A stretch of 64,000 nt of DNA from Henricia sp. BOLD:AAB3569 (Eukaryota; Echinodermata; Asteroidea; Spinulosida; Echinasteridae), in NCBI GenBank assembly GCA_037783545.1, contig JBBELK010000454.1:1488001-1552000 (forward strand). The letters run 5' to 3'. How positions within the stretch are numbered: the first letter of the stretch is position 1; the number at the start of each line of letters is the position of its first letter. Below are positions 45,323 through 56,768 of the stretch, piece by piece. The translations under genes and the position numbers were made by a program. Under the pieces are notes generated by a model. It made no database searches and was not told the origin of the DNA. It saw nothing but the letters and a program-made list of their open reading frames with translations.

Positions 45323-45433
45323 GGGCCTTTTTCCAAATCTCGACTTCGTCTCCGTCTCCGTCTCCATCTCCATGTGGTTTACGTGGAGCCGGAGCCTGAG
45401 CCTGAGCCCAAGTCGAGATTTGGAAAAAGGCCC
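45323..45433. mobile_element. Small foldback element
   Basis: GGGCCTTTTTCCAAATCTCG is mirrored by CGAGATTTGGAAAAAGGCCC. The interior has CTCCGTCTC repeats facing GGAGCC and GAGCCTGAGCC repeats, so the hairpin continues imperfectly. About 110 bp. Confidence 0.8.
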
Positions 45434-45435
45434 AA

Positions 45436-45645
45436 GGGTCAATTTCATAAAGCTGTTTAGCAGAAACATTTGCTTAATCAAAAATTTGTCTGCTTAATAA
45501 AAATGGGTTAATAGTCGAAATAGCAGATATTCTTGTGAAAAACACAAATTTACATGCAATTTTGACTATTGACCCATTTTTATAAAGCAAACAAATTTTT
45601 GATTAAGCAAACATTTTTGCTAAACAGCTTTATGAAATTGGCCCC
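45436..45645. mobile_element. TIR element with CAATTTCATAAAGCTGTTTA ends, copy 3
   Basis: GGGTCAATTTCATAAAGCTG is mirrored by CAGCTTTATGAAATTGGCCC, with TTAATCAAAAATTTG and its inverse inside. It abuts the foldback at 45323-45433. Confidence 0.8.
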
Positions 45646-46000
45646 AGTTTGTTTGCTGCCATCAAGCGTCCGAAAATGTCTCATGTCCAGAAAATGGCAC
45701 ATCGGGCCTACATCGTTTTCCGCGTGCACACGATTAGCTAATCTGTGCATGCAGGTGATTTTCTAATTTCTGCACACGATTTACTATTTTTAATCGTACT
45801 TACAGGGCATATCGTGCAAACATTTTACAAAAGGTCTACGGGAATTACATGTAGTAAATCGTGCGCACGGAGGGCTAAATCGTTCGCACCACTTTGACCT
45901 CCATTACACGATTTCGCAGTGCATGCCGTGTGAAATTGCAAGGCGTTTTTCGCTGTTCGCTCTCACCTATTCACCATTCACAATATTTTGTATGGCCTAG

Positions 46001-46158
46001 TATAGACCGTATCGAATAGCCGCCATTTCGTGGGGCAGTTTCTTTGTTCCTTGAGGACATGCATGGTTGCACATATTGCGCTTCCATTGTTGAACGGTTT
46101 AAGTAACAAAAGGTGCCCCATAGGCCCACGAAATGGCGGCTATTCGATACGGTCTATA
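46001..46158. mobile_element. MITE with TATAGACCGTATCGAATAGC ends
   Basis: TATAGACCGTATCGAATAGC with CGCCATTTCGTGGG is mirrored perfectly by CCCACGAAATGGCG with GCTATTCGATACGGTCTATA. About 34-bp TIRs in a 158-bp element. It lies about 280 bp past the stop of the second ENTPD gene. Confidence 0.88.
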
Positions 46159-46381
46159 GAACCCATGCCATATGCAGCAGTCTACAACGACACAGACTTA
46201 ATATAATTATGCAAATCAGAATCGTTGTACATGTACTCCATGCATCAGCCAACTTGCATGGCCTGAGCTTCTAGAAATCCAATTCCCAGCAAACTCCAGC
46301 AAGTAAGTAGAGCAAGAAAGCCCTATACGCGCCCCCTTGGCTACGCCGCTGGCCGGTCATGCACGTTTAGGGAATTAGGAT

Positions 46382-46387
46382 TTTATT
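46382..46387 (-). terminator. Likely polyadenylation signal of the second ENTPD gene
   Basis: AATAAA on the minus strand, about 50 nt past the stop codon. Position and motif fit; no transcript evidence is available. Confidence 0.5.
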
Positions 46388-46437
46388 TAATTTTGGGGTT
46401 TAACTGCGCAAGGATTTTTCTAATCACATTCAAGGGG

Positions 46438-49400
46438 TCAAACGTCAGCGTTTTGAGGAGCTGGCTCATACGCTCGCTCGGTCGCGGACCTAGACCTCTT
46501 AGCGCATCTCAGCAATGCAACTAACACAATGACGATGCCTAGTACGCTGATGACAATGAATATGAGAACGAGGCCCGTGAATGTGGCGGGAGCCAGACCA
46601 ACGCATGAACTCTCCTCTGGTATCCGGTTGGTGGCGTCGACCATGTAGCCCAGCGCCCAGCCTAGACTGACGTCATTAACCTGAGGAATTACAAGGAAAT
46701 GTTATTAAATTAAAGGCACAGGCTCGTCAGCAATGCGCGCCCGCCAAATGTGTGCCACGCAATACGCAGCTCCATAGCAAAGGCATGGAGCTGCGGGTTT
46801 CGAGCACGAATTTGGCGGGCGCGCATTGCTGACGAGCCTGTGCCTTTAAACAAAGATACAGCAGGAAATCGCTTTTTACGTATATAACCTTTGAACTTTA
46901 GCTGGCTCCCCGAATTCTTTCCATTCAAATGGAGGTGCAGTTTATAAAGTCACACACAACGCTGTCGTTGATACGTGGCACGATAGCTACACCCTAAAAA
47001 CAGGTTGGTTGAATTCAACCAATGTGTTTGGTATAGATATGTGTCCAACCAATTTATTGGTTAAAATAACTAATCTTACATGTATATTTTTTAACCAATC
47101 CATATTGGTTAAACCAATATGGATTGGTTAAACCAATATGGATTGGTTAAACCAATATGGATTGGTTAAAAAAGGTTCCTAACCAATATTGATTGGTTAA
47201 AAGAGAATATACATGAAAGATTGGTTATTTTAACCAATAGATTGGTTGGACACATATCTACCAACAACGTTGGTTGAATTCATTCAATCTGTTTTAGGGT
47301 GTACCAACAGTCTGCTTGCTTTATGCCATTATCTCCTATATACGGTGAACACGGTATTGATTCTGCACCACATAGCAACAAAAATTAAGTCTTTTCAAGT
47401 TGATCCTGGGCGTGCATGTGAAAGTAAGTACACCCGACGCTATATTCATGTGGAACGTGCAAAAGGCTATGACTGTTTTCACCATATACCTTTAGTGTAA
47501 ACTCCACGTTCCAATTTTCCGACGTAAACTTAAAAGCATCGAAGAGAAGGGCTCTGACGTACGTGCTCTGGAAGCAGTATCGTGTGTTGTATTTCTTGTT
47601 CTTTGGTAGGAGCTGCAGCTAAAAAAGAAAAACAGTCAAATCGGCAGATTGGTCAGCTTTGTACACAGGAGATTATAGCTAAAAATAATGTTAACTGAAC
47701 ACGACTCTGGTTTATTATAATGAGAATGACTTGGTAATAACTTGGGGCACATTTTGTTTAGATCCGGATCTATATCCAAGATGTGTCAACGCGCGGAAAA
47801 ACAGCCTATCCTAATAAGGATCTCAAGTCACATTAATAGCATTTTATTAACCCAATTTATCAGATTTCTTACTAACAAAATTTCACCAATTACGTTCATA
47901 AAACCGACAGCCTCATTTTGTTTGTATCGTACGATGTCACCGAGAATTGAATCGACATGGTTTACTCACACAAAAATCTTCGCAACGTTCACGTCGCCAT
48001 TTTTGATTTTGCACCTCTCGAGAAGGATGCCAGAGATCACAGATCTTGATCAGAATCTGCGCAAAGTGAACGAGTTCACCTTAGATATGCGCAGATCTAG
48101 ATCCGGATCCGTTGAAACAGACACGCACTCTGCCCGGGTGTCGGCAACATTGAGTCAAGTTAGACTTACCTCTGTGTAATTTTTTCTGCAAAAGTTTTCA
48201 GCCTTTTCAATATACTCTTCAATCGTCGGTGTAGGCGTGGTCCCAATACCGCTCCACGTGTAGGCATACCCACTAAAGGCCTTGAAAGTCCCGTACGGAC
48301 GTGGCAAATGCACGCCTCCAAATGCGCAAGGCGGTACGGCACAGGGGGCGTCCACATCAAAAAGGGCCTTCACGGCCCGGTAGCACGCCTGGGGGTCACT
48401 TGTTCCGTTTAAGACATATTCGACCGTGTCTTCAAGATTTCCTGTTGGTGTAAGCGAGCTAGGTCGTGTACTGCACGGCGTCTTCCATAGAAAGGCGCCC
48501 GTTAAGGTGTAGTTGTAGCCTAGAGGCGCGCATGGATTCTCAGATACATCGGCAAATCCTGAGTTCTGCGTCAGAAAGCAAAATTTGTGGGGGAAAAAGT
48601 TACATTTTTTACGTCTTTAACATTAATTTTGGAAAAGGATAGGGCAAATTGACCAAATACCACAGTCGAACTGAACTGATCAATGGGCGACCTTTGAGAC
48701 GTTTGGTGGCAGCAAACAAACCAGTCCTTTTCCATTGTTACGTCACGTTTGAGCTAAAATGCGCATGCTCAATATGACGTAACGATGGAAAAGGACCGGT
48801 TTGTTTGCTGCCACCAAGAGACAAGAAATCTTACTTGCACTAAACTCGCTTCCAGTCGCCTCCGTGCCTCCCCCAACCCGAAGCACGTGAAACTCTGCGT
48901 GTACACCACGTAGTCCGTCCCGTACAAGCGGAGATTGGCGCGGTGCTCCACGGGGATCTTACGAGGATCCTCCGGTATGAATGTGATCTGAGTAGACGCT
49001 CCACCGAGGTCTAGCGCGCCGAAGGTGGGCCTCACGGGAATGGGTTTGCTTCCCGATAAATCGAACACGACATCGCCCGTAGCTGGCTCCTGCCGAGAAA
49101 GACAAATTGGTTGATCAGTGCCTTGTATGTTATCCACAAGTTCACACAAGTTCAATGTATTCATCATTTCTGATGATCAAGAATAGATATTTCGCGAAAA
49201 GAGTATGCATTAAAATCCATGTATGTTCCTGACAAATTTCAAATCGAAATTACGAGGATTTCGGGTCAATTAAATGCAGAAACATATTGCCACCACAGCT
49301 GATAAAGTTTGAATCTTTATTCTAAATAATTATTCGTAATACAGCAGACGTACCACGCCGAGGTTCCCAGCGAGGTAATTGGCAGAAATCCAGCCGGACG

Positions 49401-52400
49401 TTCCCTCTGTTTTCCCGGTCAGGATCGCCGCTTGCCGCCGCCCGTCCTGGAAAGCAAACGTTGAGCCTGCTAAAGTCTTCCGTACCGTCACCATGACGTC
49501 ATCGCTCTTCTCTGGGTCTGTCTGCCTGAACAAAAAGAGGAGCAATTGTAGAGTGATTACGTCATTCTTGGAAACGGCATAGTGGTTTTTGTGTAGAGCC
49601 ATTGGTTTAGGTTACTAAACAAAGAGTGACGTAATTGCATCGGTACTTTTCAAAATAAAACTAGATAACAAACTGCGAATACAAATGTTGGTTAATTTTA
49701 AATGTTTGGGGCACGGCACAGGTTTTAATTTATTGTTTGTGTACAACGGTAATTATTGCGGCACGAGCTCATTACAAAATTAGGGCGGGGCAAGAATCTG
49801 TCAACCATTCTTACGTCAGCAGTCTCATCCCCGCCGTTGCTCCTAGATAGACCGGCGTGTCTCGATGAGCAAACCCTGGAAGTACCAGGTCAGCGATGTC
49901 AAGGCATCCCTTAACCCCGGGCACAAGTTCTTCCGGGTCATCGGCGTAGCTGGCTATTCCTTTAAATATAGATTACGGGATTGGAAAACTGTTACAAACG
50001 GCGTTTAATCTCCATGTGTGATTGAGGAATGTGTATGATAATGACTCCCTAGCGTCGTTACCATGTCGGTTGCTGTGACATTGACTTTCGTCCATTGTGA
50101 AATATGACGCAAGCTAGAAAAGCCTTGTTTTGAGCACAACTGTGCATGCACCTCGTGGCAGTGGGTGCGCGCGCATACCGAACCTCTAGGGGCGTGTTTG
50201 TTTCGGACGGATCCAGATTCAGATCTGCGCAGATCCAATTCACGTGACTTGAATTCCTATTGAGAGCAGTTTCGTTTGTTTCTGCATGCGCGTAAAATAA
50301 CTCGGGATCTGGATTCGGATCTGTCGTGAAACAAACACGCCCTAAATATTAACTGTTGAATATTCATGTTATGACGATGTCATTTTGGTGGTTCGACATC
50401 AGTGCCTACCTTTCAGAACGCAAACCTTGGCAAGGTTGCCAGGGCGACGAGGCGTGCGATTAACAAGACAAGCAGACTTCTCATGCATAAACGCATTAAG
50501 CATGTTTCCCATTATCGGTAATATAGGGCAGATTAAATAGATTAATTTGCCAAATGAATAAATGGTCAAAATAATGCCTTTAATATGCCGGGTCTCTAGG
50601 TTTCTAAGACACCATTCTGCTGCATTTAATCCTTGCAAACCATGGCATATGCGAATGTTAAACTAGCCGGTCAATATCACTTTGAATGTAGTTTAATTTG
50701 AACATACCTGCGTCAGTGCACTCGCCTACGTAGGCAAGTTGAGACACCACCCCTGTTCCGTTAGTAGTTTCGTCCAGCCACTGGTACACGGCCATAGACG
50801 TGTGTGAGGAACCAGCGTCGAAGACGACTCCATACTGAATGGAGATGGGAAAAAAATGTATAAGTTCGCATACTCACAGATCGGTGCAATTCGAATTCAA
50901 TTTGGTTCAGACGTATTTATTCCAACTTATCACTACATTTTATTTGACTTCAGTATCAATTGTCACAATTCTAAACAAATTTGAAAATATTTATACATAT
51001 TTGGCGATACGTAGGCCAGTTCTTGTTAACTGGCCTATCTATAATTAAACAAATTAGATTTTATCTGTTCCAAACAGGCAATCTTTCTCAAAACGGTTCT
51101 TGACATTGCTTCAAAATTTTGTTGGTTGAACCACGGAGGAAGAAAATCCCAACTCAAGCAAACCATAATCCCGTTTCCGCGACAATGACCAGAAACATTG
51201 GTTCTGACGTAATTACTAATTCAACCAATTATCCACTTCGGTCGTCAGTAGGTCGTCAGTAACCAGAGCTGCCATTGGTTGAGCCAACGATTACGTCAAA
51301 ACATAGTTTCTGGTCATTAACGCCAAAACATGCCACAATATTGCTTCCTATTTTACTCACGCCTATGTGAGCTGCAGTCAAACCTCGCCAAAAAGCTCCA
51401 TTGGAGTTATTTTGGCGGCCGCCTTCAAAATAAGGCCTGAGACTGAGCCTGGCCATTAATGAATGTGTGCTAAGCCCCAGCGCAGTCATAATGAAATCAA
51501 CGCACGCTTCAATGGATGTGGGCAAAACCATCTGGTTATAATATTAACGATGTGCATGATGTGTTTTTAAACTGATAAAAACATTCGGGGAACACATTTT
51601 CATTTCTTATACCCGCTACAACAGCTAGAGTATGACCAGACATCTTCTTGAAAATGAAATGGTATGAAAATGTCTATTTCTCGAGTTTGTACGTGTGGTG
51701 TAAATATACTGTGGGGCTAGGAAATTGATACTTTTGAAAACAAGAATGGCTTTTTTGTATTTAACTCTCTCTGGATAGACAAGCCAGTTTAGTTTTTTGA
51801 ACATGTCAGCTGATGGAGTTTCAGCATTATTCTGGCTCAAGACAGTGCATGTTATGAGATGCGTAACGGTCACCCCATACTGTGCAACAATATTAAATCT
51901 TAGATGCATGACTATAAGCTTAGTAAAATAAGAGTGTGACCGTGCTGTGCTTGTGCTTTTGAGTTGTACACGGTCCAATTCTTTTTAACATAGCTAATTT
52001 CGAGGAAACTGTCTTATTTACATATTCGACATGTTGGTTCCAACTTAAGGTTTTGTCAACAATAACACCCAAACATTTAAACGATTTAACGTTATGCACT
52101 TGATTATTATTGATATGTACTCTGAGCTCATGCGCGCTTATCTTTTTCTTTGAGCCAATGAGCATACATTTAGTTTTATACTTGCATTAACTTTGATTTT
52201 GTTTTTAACATACCACCAATGAATCAAGTCTAATGACTTGTTCAGGCTATAGTTTCAATTTCGGCAATGCTTTTGGAACTGCATAGTGTGGAGTCATCGG
52301 CATACATATATATAGATCACTTATACAATGTATAAGGGTTTCCAACATCATTATGGCTCATGTAACATAATCAATTTTCATTCTCCTTCGCTTTGCTCAT

Positions 52401-55400
52401 ACGAATGAAAAACAGTTTTATTCTAAACCAACTACCTCAATGAAGACAAGGACAATGAGTACTTGATTTCAAGTAATTTGTTATACAGCATGGGATGGTG
52501 TAACATAATCAATTGTTGTCAGAGACAGAATCATATCAAATGGTGAACTGACAACATACATGCACGAGCCTGATAACGACAAATCATGGTCCAAAATGTC
52601 ATTATCTTGTCATGCACCTGTGTCAACTTAGAGGTTTATTGTTATCTTTTCATTATATATCGATGAACGAGACAAAAACTACATTTTGCAACGTAAAGTC
52701 CCGAAATATCGTATACATGCATTGCCGATCACTTGAACAAACTGATAAAATTATTTTATTCCAATTTATTTTTTAAAGAGGAAATCTAAATTTGAAAACA
52801 AGCAACAAACCTTTAAGAAATAAACCCGTCCACTTATTTTTTTTATTCGAAATCATTAAATACATAATATTGCTTTCAAATTTACGAGCAGCGTGTGTCA
52901 GTTCGTTGCGTGATCAGGCATGAAATGTCAAATTAGACAGTCGGTTTGTTGGCGTTCTGTGGCAGCGGATATTCATTACTTGTCAACGTTAGCTTCTATG
53001 TACATGTTATATTACGCACGAATGATGGATTAACCATTATGAGGAATGCTTTCAAATGAAAACCTGAAATATTGAAGTAATCGGTTATCAACAGTTCACT
53101 ATTATTAATGCCGACGTATAACACGACGTCAGCTGCACGAGCTCAATGGGCCCTTTCGCGGGATTTCAGCAAGTTAACTCAATTTTTACCTCCATGTTTG
53201 CAGTATAACATTCATCGACGCATAGACCCTTTACACTGGCGGCCATGTTAGGGGCAGGTTAAACAAAGTGTAAGTAGATCCACAAAGCCCCTGTCATGGC
53301 CGCCAGTGAAAAGGGTATACATATACCATATACGCATGTGCTTCCATTTTTTTGTGCTAAATCTAGATCGCGTGCAGTATAGATTTAACCTATTACATGT
53401 AACCTAAATACATATATAGGGTGCATGCCAAGTCAAGATTTATCAAATAAATTCGCTTTTGAAATCGACATTATAAACACACACGGACACCACACTATAA
53501 ACACACGAACCAAAACATCAGCATATGACCGAATTATTTCAATGTTTTCTGCCCAACAAAGTCAGAGTTCTCGGCTTTTCTTAAATATTGACATTAAAAT
53601 AACCTACATACACGGTTAAAAAATATCTCTGTTCATTTACAGTATACGTTGATATGTCAATTGGCATTACATAGCGTACTGTTTTTGGACATACATTCTA
53701 CTTTTTTGTTTTCTCTGTTTGCATATAGTAGACTCTATATACTGTTATATGGAATTGAAACTTTACAGAAGATTCTCCTGTTTTTCAACAGTGTACGAGC
53801 CTCCTGTACAGAAACAGTTATGTAGCCTCAGTCTAGGTTATTGATGACTGTTTCTTGTTGTCCGTTTGAGTGTGGATCCTCTGTTACTAAACAGTATATA
53901 ACATATATAGGTACCGTGGCCGAGTGGTATGGGTCATTGACTCGCAATCTTAGGTGAAAACTTGGGGTTGTTGGTTCGAATATAGCTGCAGTACCTGTGC
54001 CATTGGGCAAGGCACTCAACCACACTTGCTCCATCCTTCGGAAGGGATGTAAAGCCGTTGGTCCAGTGTGTTAGGTAATGGTAACGCACTCTAAAGATCC
54101 CAGAGCATTCTTTCGTGAAGAGCAAGGGGAATCCCCGGTGTCTCTGGCCATTTCTAATTCTAAATGAGTTTCCTCACGCTTACGAATGACAGTGCAATGA
54201 GCACTATAATTGAGGAATCCTTGGTATGAATACCAGAAAGAAATAATAATAATAATAAGGTGAAGATTCAAAGTGTCTTGTTCCTGAACAAGCCTGTAAT
54301 TTAACGGCAAATCGTCTGTAATCAAACAAACAAATGTTTTTAAAATGTCCACAGACGGAAGAATATTTGTGCAATAACAACAAATTCCAAAAACAGTAAA
54401 AGTTACTGTTCGATTTTGACTTTTTCAACAGAAAAAAACCTGTGACTCAACACATTTTTTTTACAGTGTATCTCTCAACGGGAGCATGCGACGCAGAGTT
54501 ATTACAAAAACGGCGGAATTATGGCCCATGTTTTCCTTTCCATTTCGAAAGGGGATTAATACCCTTTTATACAGTTTGCAACCACTGGCTACCAGGTCGA
54601 CCCCAATTGGCTATGGAGTAATGTTTGACGGCCCTAGGAAAAAATATCAAATCCTTTTACATTTCATTATTTTCTCAAGAGGTATTTTCAGTTCATGTTT
54701 GCATTGGACGATGCCTTGGGCATTTTTGTCACTCAGGCAGCGCAATTTAGGCACCAAATCCTGGGATAAAAATCATTCCCTTCGTAATCTTTATACTTTA
54801 GTGCATGCGCCGGGTCATGCTGCGATTAAAGGTCATTGCGTTATTTGTAATGACCAAACATTTTATAAGCATACTTCATGAGCGTAAAGGCATGTTCCCA
54901 TTAAACTTTCTTTTCCGCTACTTCGCTGGAAGTTACCGTACCGTGTAGTAACATTCCTCCATGTAATCTTTCCGTGAATTCCTGTTGGCCATTTGTTTTC
55001 AGTACCCAAGAACAAAGTTAACGCGACCCTGCTTTAAACTTTTCCTGTCTTAAGCCCATTATTTACTGCAGGGCCGTGTCCTTTTTACAGTAAATTTACC
55101 GCGGCTGAGTGGACGTTTTCCGCGGCCCATCTTGGCCTGTATATTTTACATTGTGGGTGCGCGGTAAATTGACAGGGACGCTAATTCTTTGTAATTCCAC
55201 CGCACAACCACGGTAGTTTAACCCCAAAAGTCCAATGGGAACACCACTTTAACAAGAAAACCTTACCAAACTGTTGAATCAGATATAAATGAAAACATAC
55301 ACCATATGATTCTTATTTTGTCCAAATCGGTACCCTTTTTTTAAAATGAGCGTGCATCCTCAAGTTTTAAGCATTGTGTTTTAAAAAGACCACGAAATAT

Positions 55401-55792
55401 TGCTGTTTCCGTAGAGCTGTAGGCCTATCTATGCAGCGCCGAAAGAGCTTTCAAGGAGACATTTTGTTGTGGTCAAAAAGTTACCACTTCGGCCGTCCCA
55501 TCCAGATGATGAAACAGAGAAGAAAATGGAAAATGCACTTTTACACTCGCTTCTCTGACTTCACTTCCCCCCCCCCCCCCCCCCCCCCCTCCCTCCCTCC
55601 CTCCCCCCTCCCCTCCTCTGACTTCACTTCCCTCTATGCATTGTATAACTGTTCAGCACTTACTCCCTGAATATTGCAGTAATAATCCTTGGACTTGAAC
55701 ACAACTGCAAATCCGACAAGACTCAAAGCCAGGAGCGCAGCCCCCGCACCTATCAAGGCAAGAAGTCCGAGCCTGTCTTCCCGGTTCGCCAT
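46438..55792 (-). CDS. ENTPD: Ectonucleoside triphosphate diphosphohydrolase (CD39 type), tandem copy 2, 531 residues
   Basis: Paralogue of the neighbouring apyrase, in the same orientation. Exons: 55792-55664, 50834-50708, 49959-49815, 49525-49354, 49089-48835, 48565-48170, 47618-47490 and 46680-46438. Exons 2-5 have the same lengths and phases as in copy 1 (127, 145, 172 and 255 nt), but exon 6 fuses what copy 1 splits into exons 6 and 7. ACR1 is [15 protein letters not shown] with the usual DAG. ACR2 [11 protein letters not shown]3 [12 protein letters not shown] and ACR4 [15 protein letters not shown] are intact, as is ACR5 GWALGY. Membrane anchors lie near residues 8-32 and 475-500. The N-terminus lacks the His-rich stretch. 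A near-identical alternative first exon lies at 59063-59191. Intron 1 is about 4.8 kb and holds a LINE fragment and a SINE. Confidence 0.93.
46711..46849. mobile_element. Foldback MITE with CpG-rich arms, copy 2
   Basis: 139-bp hairpin starting TAAAGGCACAGGCTCGTCAG and ending GACGAGCCTGTGCCTTTAAA, the same family as 36972-37113. Here the arms have a few mismatches. It begins 31 bp upstream of the last exon of the second ENTPD gene, close to that exon's acceptor. Confidence 0.9.
46990..47301. mobile_element. Palindromic TA-flanked MITE with internal minisatellite
   Basis: Terminal CACCCTAAAAACAG is mirrored by CTGTTTTAGGGTG, and the element is flanked by TA on both sides, as for Tc1/mariner targets. 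Both arms are filled with ACCAA and TTGGT words. The centre (about 47100-47170) is a 19-bp tandem repeat, TTAAACCAATATGGATTGG, in about 3.5 copies. In the last intron of the second ENTPD gene. Confidence 0.88.
48702..48818. mobile_element. Palindromic MITE next to an ENTPD splice donor
   Basis: TTGGTGGCAGCAAACAAACC and CCTTTTCCAT are mirrored by ATGGAAAAGG and GGTTTGTTTGCTGCCACCAA. The 117-bp element starts 16 nt inside the intron that follows exon 5 (donor at 48834). A degraded copy is at 38158-38240. Confidence 0.88.
50187..50344. mobile_element. MITE with TAGGGGCGTGTTTGTTTC ends
   Basis: TAGGGGCGTGTTTGTTTCGG is mirrored by GAAACAAACACGCCCTA. Inside, GGATCCAGATTCAGATC faces GATCTGGATTCGGATC. 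A diverged relative with GATCCGGATC words lies at about 47760-48130. Confidence 0.85.
51630..52315 (-). mobile_element. LINE reverse-transcriptase fragment in ENTPD intron 1
   Basis: On the minus strand YADD (52304-52293), the catalytic box, is followed in separate frames by VKSFKCLGVIVDKTLSWNQH and by SADMFKKLNWLVYPERVKYK. These are the thumb and C-terminal segments of jockey/CR1-type non-LTR retrotransposon ORF2. The 5' part is missing and the frame is interrupted at least once, so this is a dead 5'-truncated copy in sense orientation to the ENTPD gene. Confidence 0.8.
53222..53319. mobile_element. Short MITE with ATAGACCCTTTACACTGGCG ends
   Basis: ATAGACCCTTTACACTGGCG with GCCATG is mirrored by CATGGCCGCCAGTGAAAAGG and GTAT. 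Under 100 bp, in intron 1 of the second ENTPD gene. Confidence 0.75.
53912..54262 (+). repeat. tRNA-headed SINE with AAT-repeat tail
   Basis: TACCGTGGCCGAGTGGTATG (tRNA-like head, box A) and TTGTTGGTTCGAATA (box B) are followed by a body containing TTGGGCAAGGCACTCAACC, a word common in deuterostome SINE/LINE bodies, and end in an AATAATAATAATAA tail. About 350 bp, looks complete. Confidence 0.8.
55568..55615. repeat. Poly-C tract, G-rich on the ENTPD transcript strand
   Basis: A run of about 20 C followed by CCCT units. On the minus strand this gives several GGG and GGGG runs within the first 100 nt of the intron after exon 1a, a possible G-quadruplex. Unit B lacks such a tract at the same place. 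Confidence 0.8.
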
Positions 55793-55812
55793 CGTCCCCC
55801 TCCACAGACAGC

Positions 55813-56768
55813 CTCGTCCAGGCTACTAGCCGCGGAGAAAGGCCTGAGGAAATCCTGGCCAATACAGCGCAGTTGCAAGCAGCGACCACACGGTACACAG
55901 CGAACACAGCGAATAGGCTGGTTACCGGAATATCTTGATCTAGAATCCAGACTACACAATATTAGGCCTAGGCTCTATCACAGCCTAGCTATAGCCTCGT
56001 ACCTCGACTTGCTGGGAATGCTCGCCAAACAGGTCTGGGCACATGCGATCGGAGTTCTAGTTCAACGCTCATTGGTTGAACGCGATGCCATTTGTGAGCC
56101 GTCGGGTGCCAACAGTCGTGCGATATGACGCGGCACGGCGCTATATACAGTGCAGCTACTAAACTCCGTCAGTGTTTCAAATGCTTATGCGTAACTGTCG
56201 TGATTGAATTTGACCATGGAGGAATATTTTACCGAGATTGGGAAGGAATTCTTTGTGTTTGACATGGGACTACGCCATGTGCGTACAGATGTGCCAAAAT
56301 TGATTGCCGAAATACGTTGACAAGATGGTGGCGCCCATGAGTCCCAGCGGAGCGACTTTGTAATGTGGCTCACTGTTGCCTACCAACATTTTGTTAAAAT
56401 GTGACACGTTGCCTTTGATTGTGTTTCGCGGCAGCGATAAGAAACGAAACCACGAAAGGTGCGATTTATTTGTTATTTTCAAAACTGGAAACCATCGTCT
56501 GTCATCTTTCATGTCGTGCGCCATTTTGAAATGACTCGCGAACATCGCGAACAAAACAAAAGTTTGTTGGCCAACGTTGGTGGCACATAAAACGCCACGT
56601 GCAGAAAGAACAGCCTAGTGTGTGTAGTCTGGATTCCAGACCAAGATATTCTGGTAAGCCTAATCGCTGTGTTCGCCGTGTATCGTGCGGTCGCTGCATG
56701 CAACGGCGCCGTGTTGACCGGGATTTCCTCAGGCCTTTCTCCGCGGCTTGGCCATCGCCTTGGACAAG
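55813..56768. repeat. Inverted repeat pair of about 150 bp around a 650-bp spacer
   Basis: The arm at about 55813-55965 (with GCCGCGGAGAAAGGCCTGAG) is repeated in reverse complement at about 56616-56768 (CTCAGGCCTTTCTCCGCGGC). The arms differ at roughly one base in ten. The whole segment is absent from the equivalent place in unit B and starts some 20 bp upstream of the ATG of ENTPD exon 1a. Confidence 0.8.

Larger units (their letters stand above)
43352..46437. other. Intergenic stretch between the two ENTPD genes
   Basis: No supported gene. It holds homopolymer-like C tracts (about 44430-44470 and 44790-44875), three TIR/foldback elements and the inverted block at 43685-43840. The promoter of the first ENTPD gene should lie just above 43351. 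Confidence 0.45.

Noticed and set aside
47100-47170. CRISPR-like regular repeats
   Set aside because: Units are directly adjacent with no spacers and lie inside a eukaryotic MITE.
56185-56700. Possible coding exon in the spacer of the inverted repeat
   Set aside because: Short frames without motifs, and the segment is absent from the duplicate unit.
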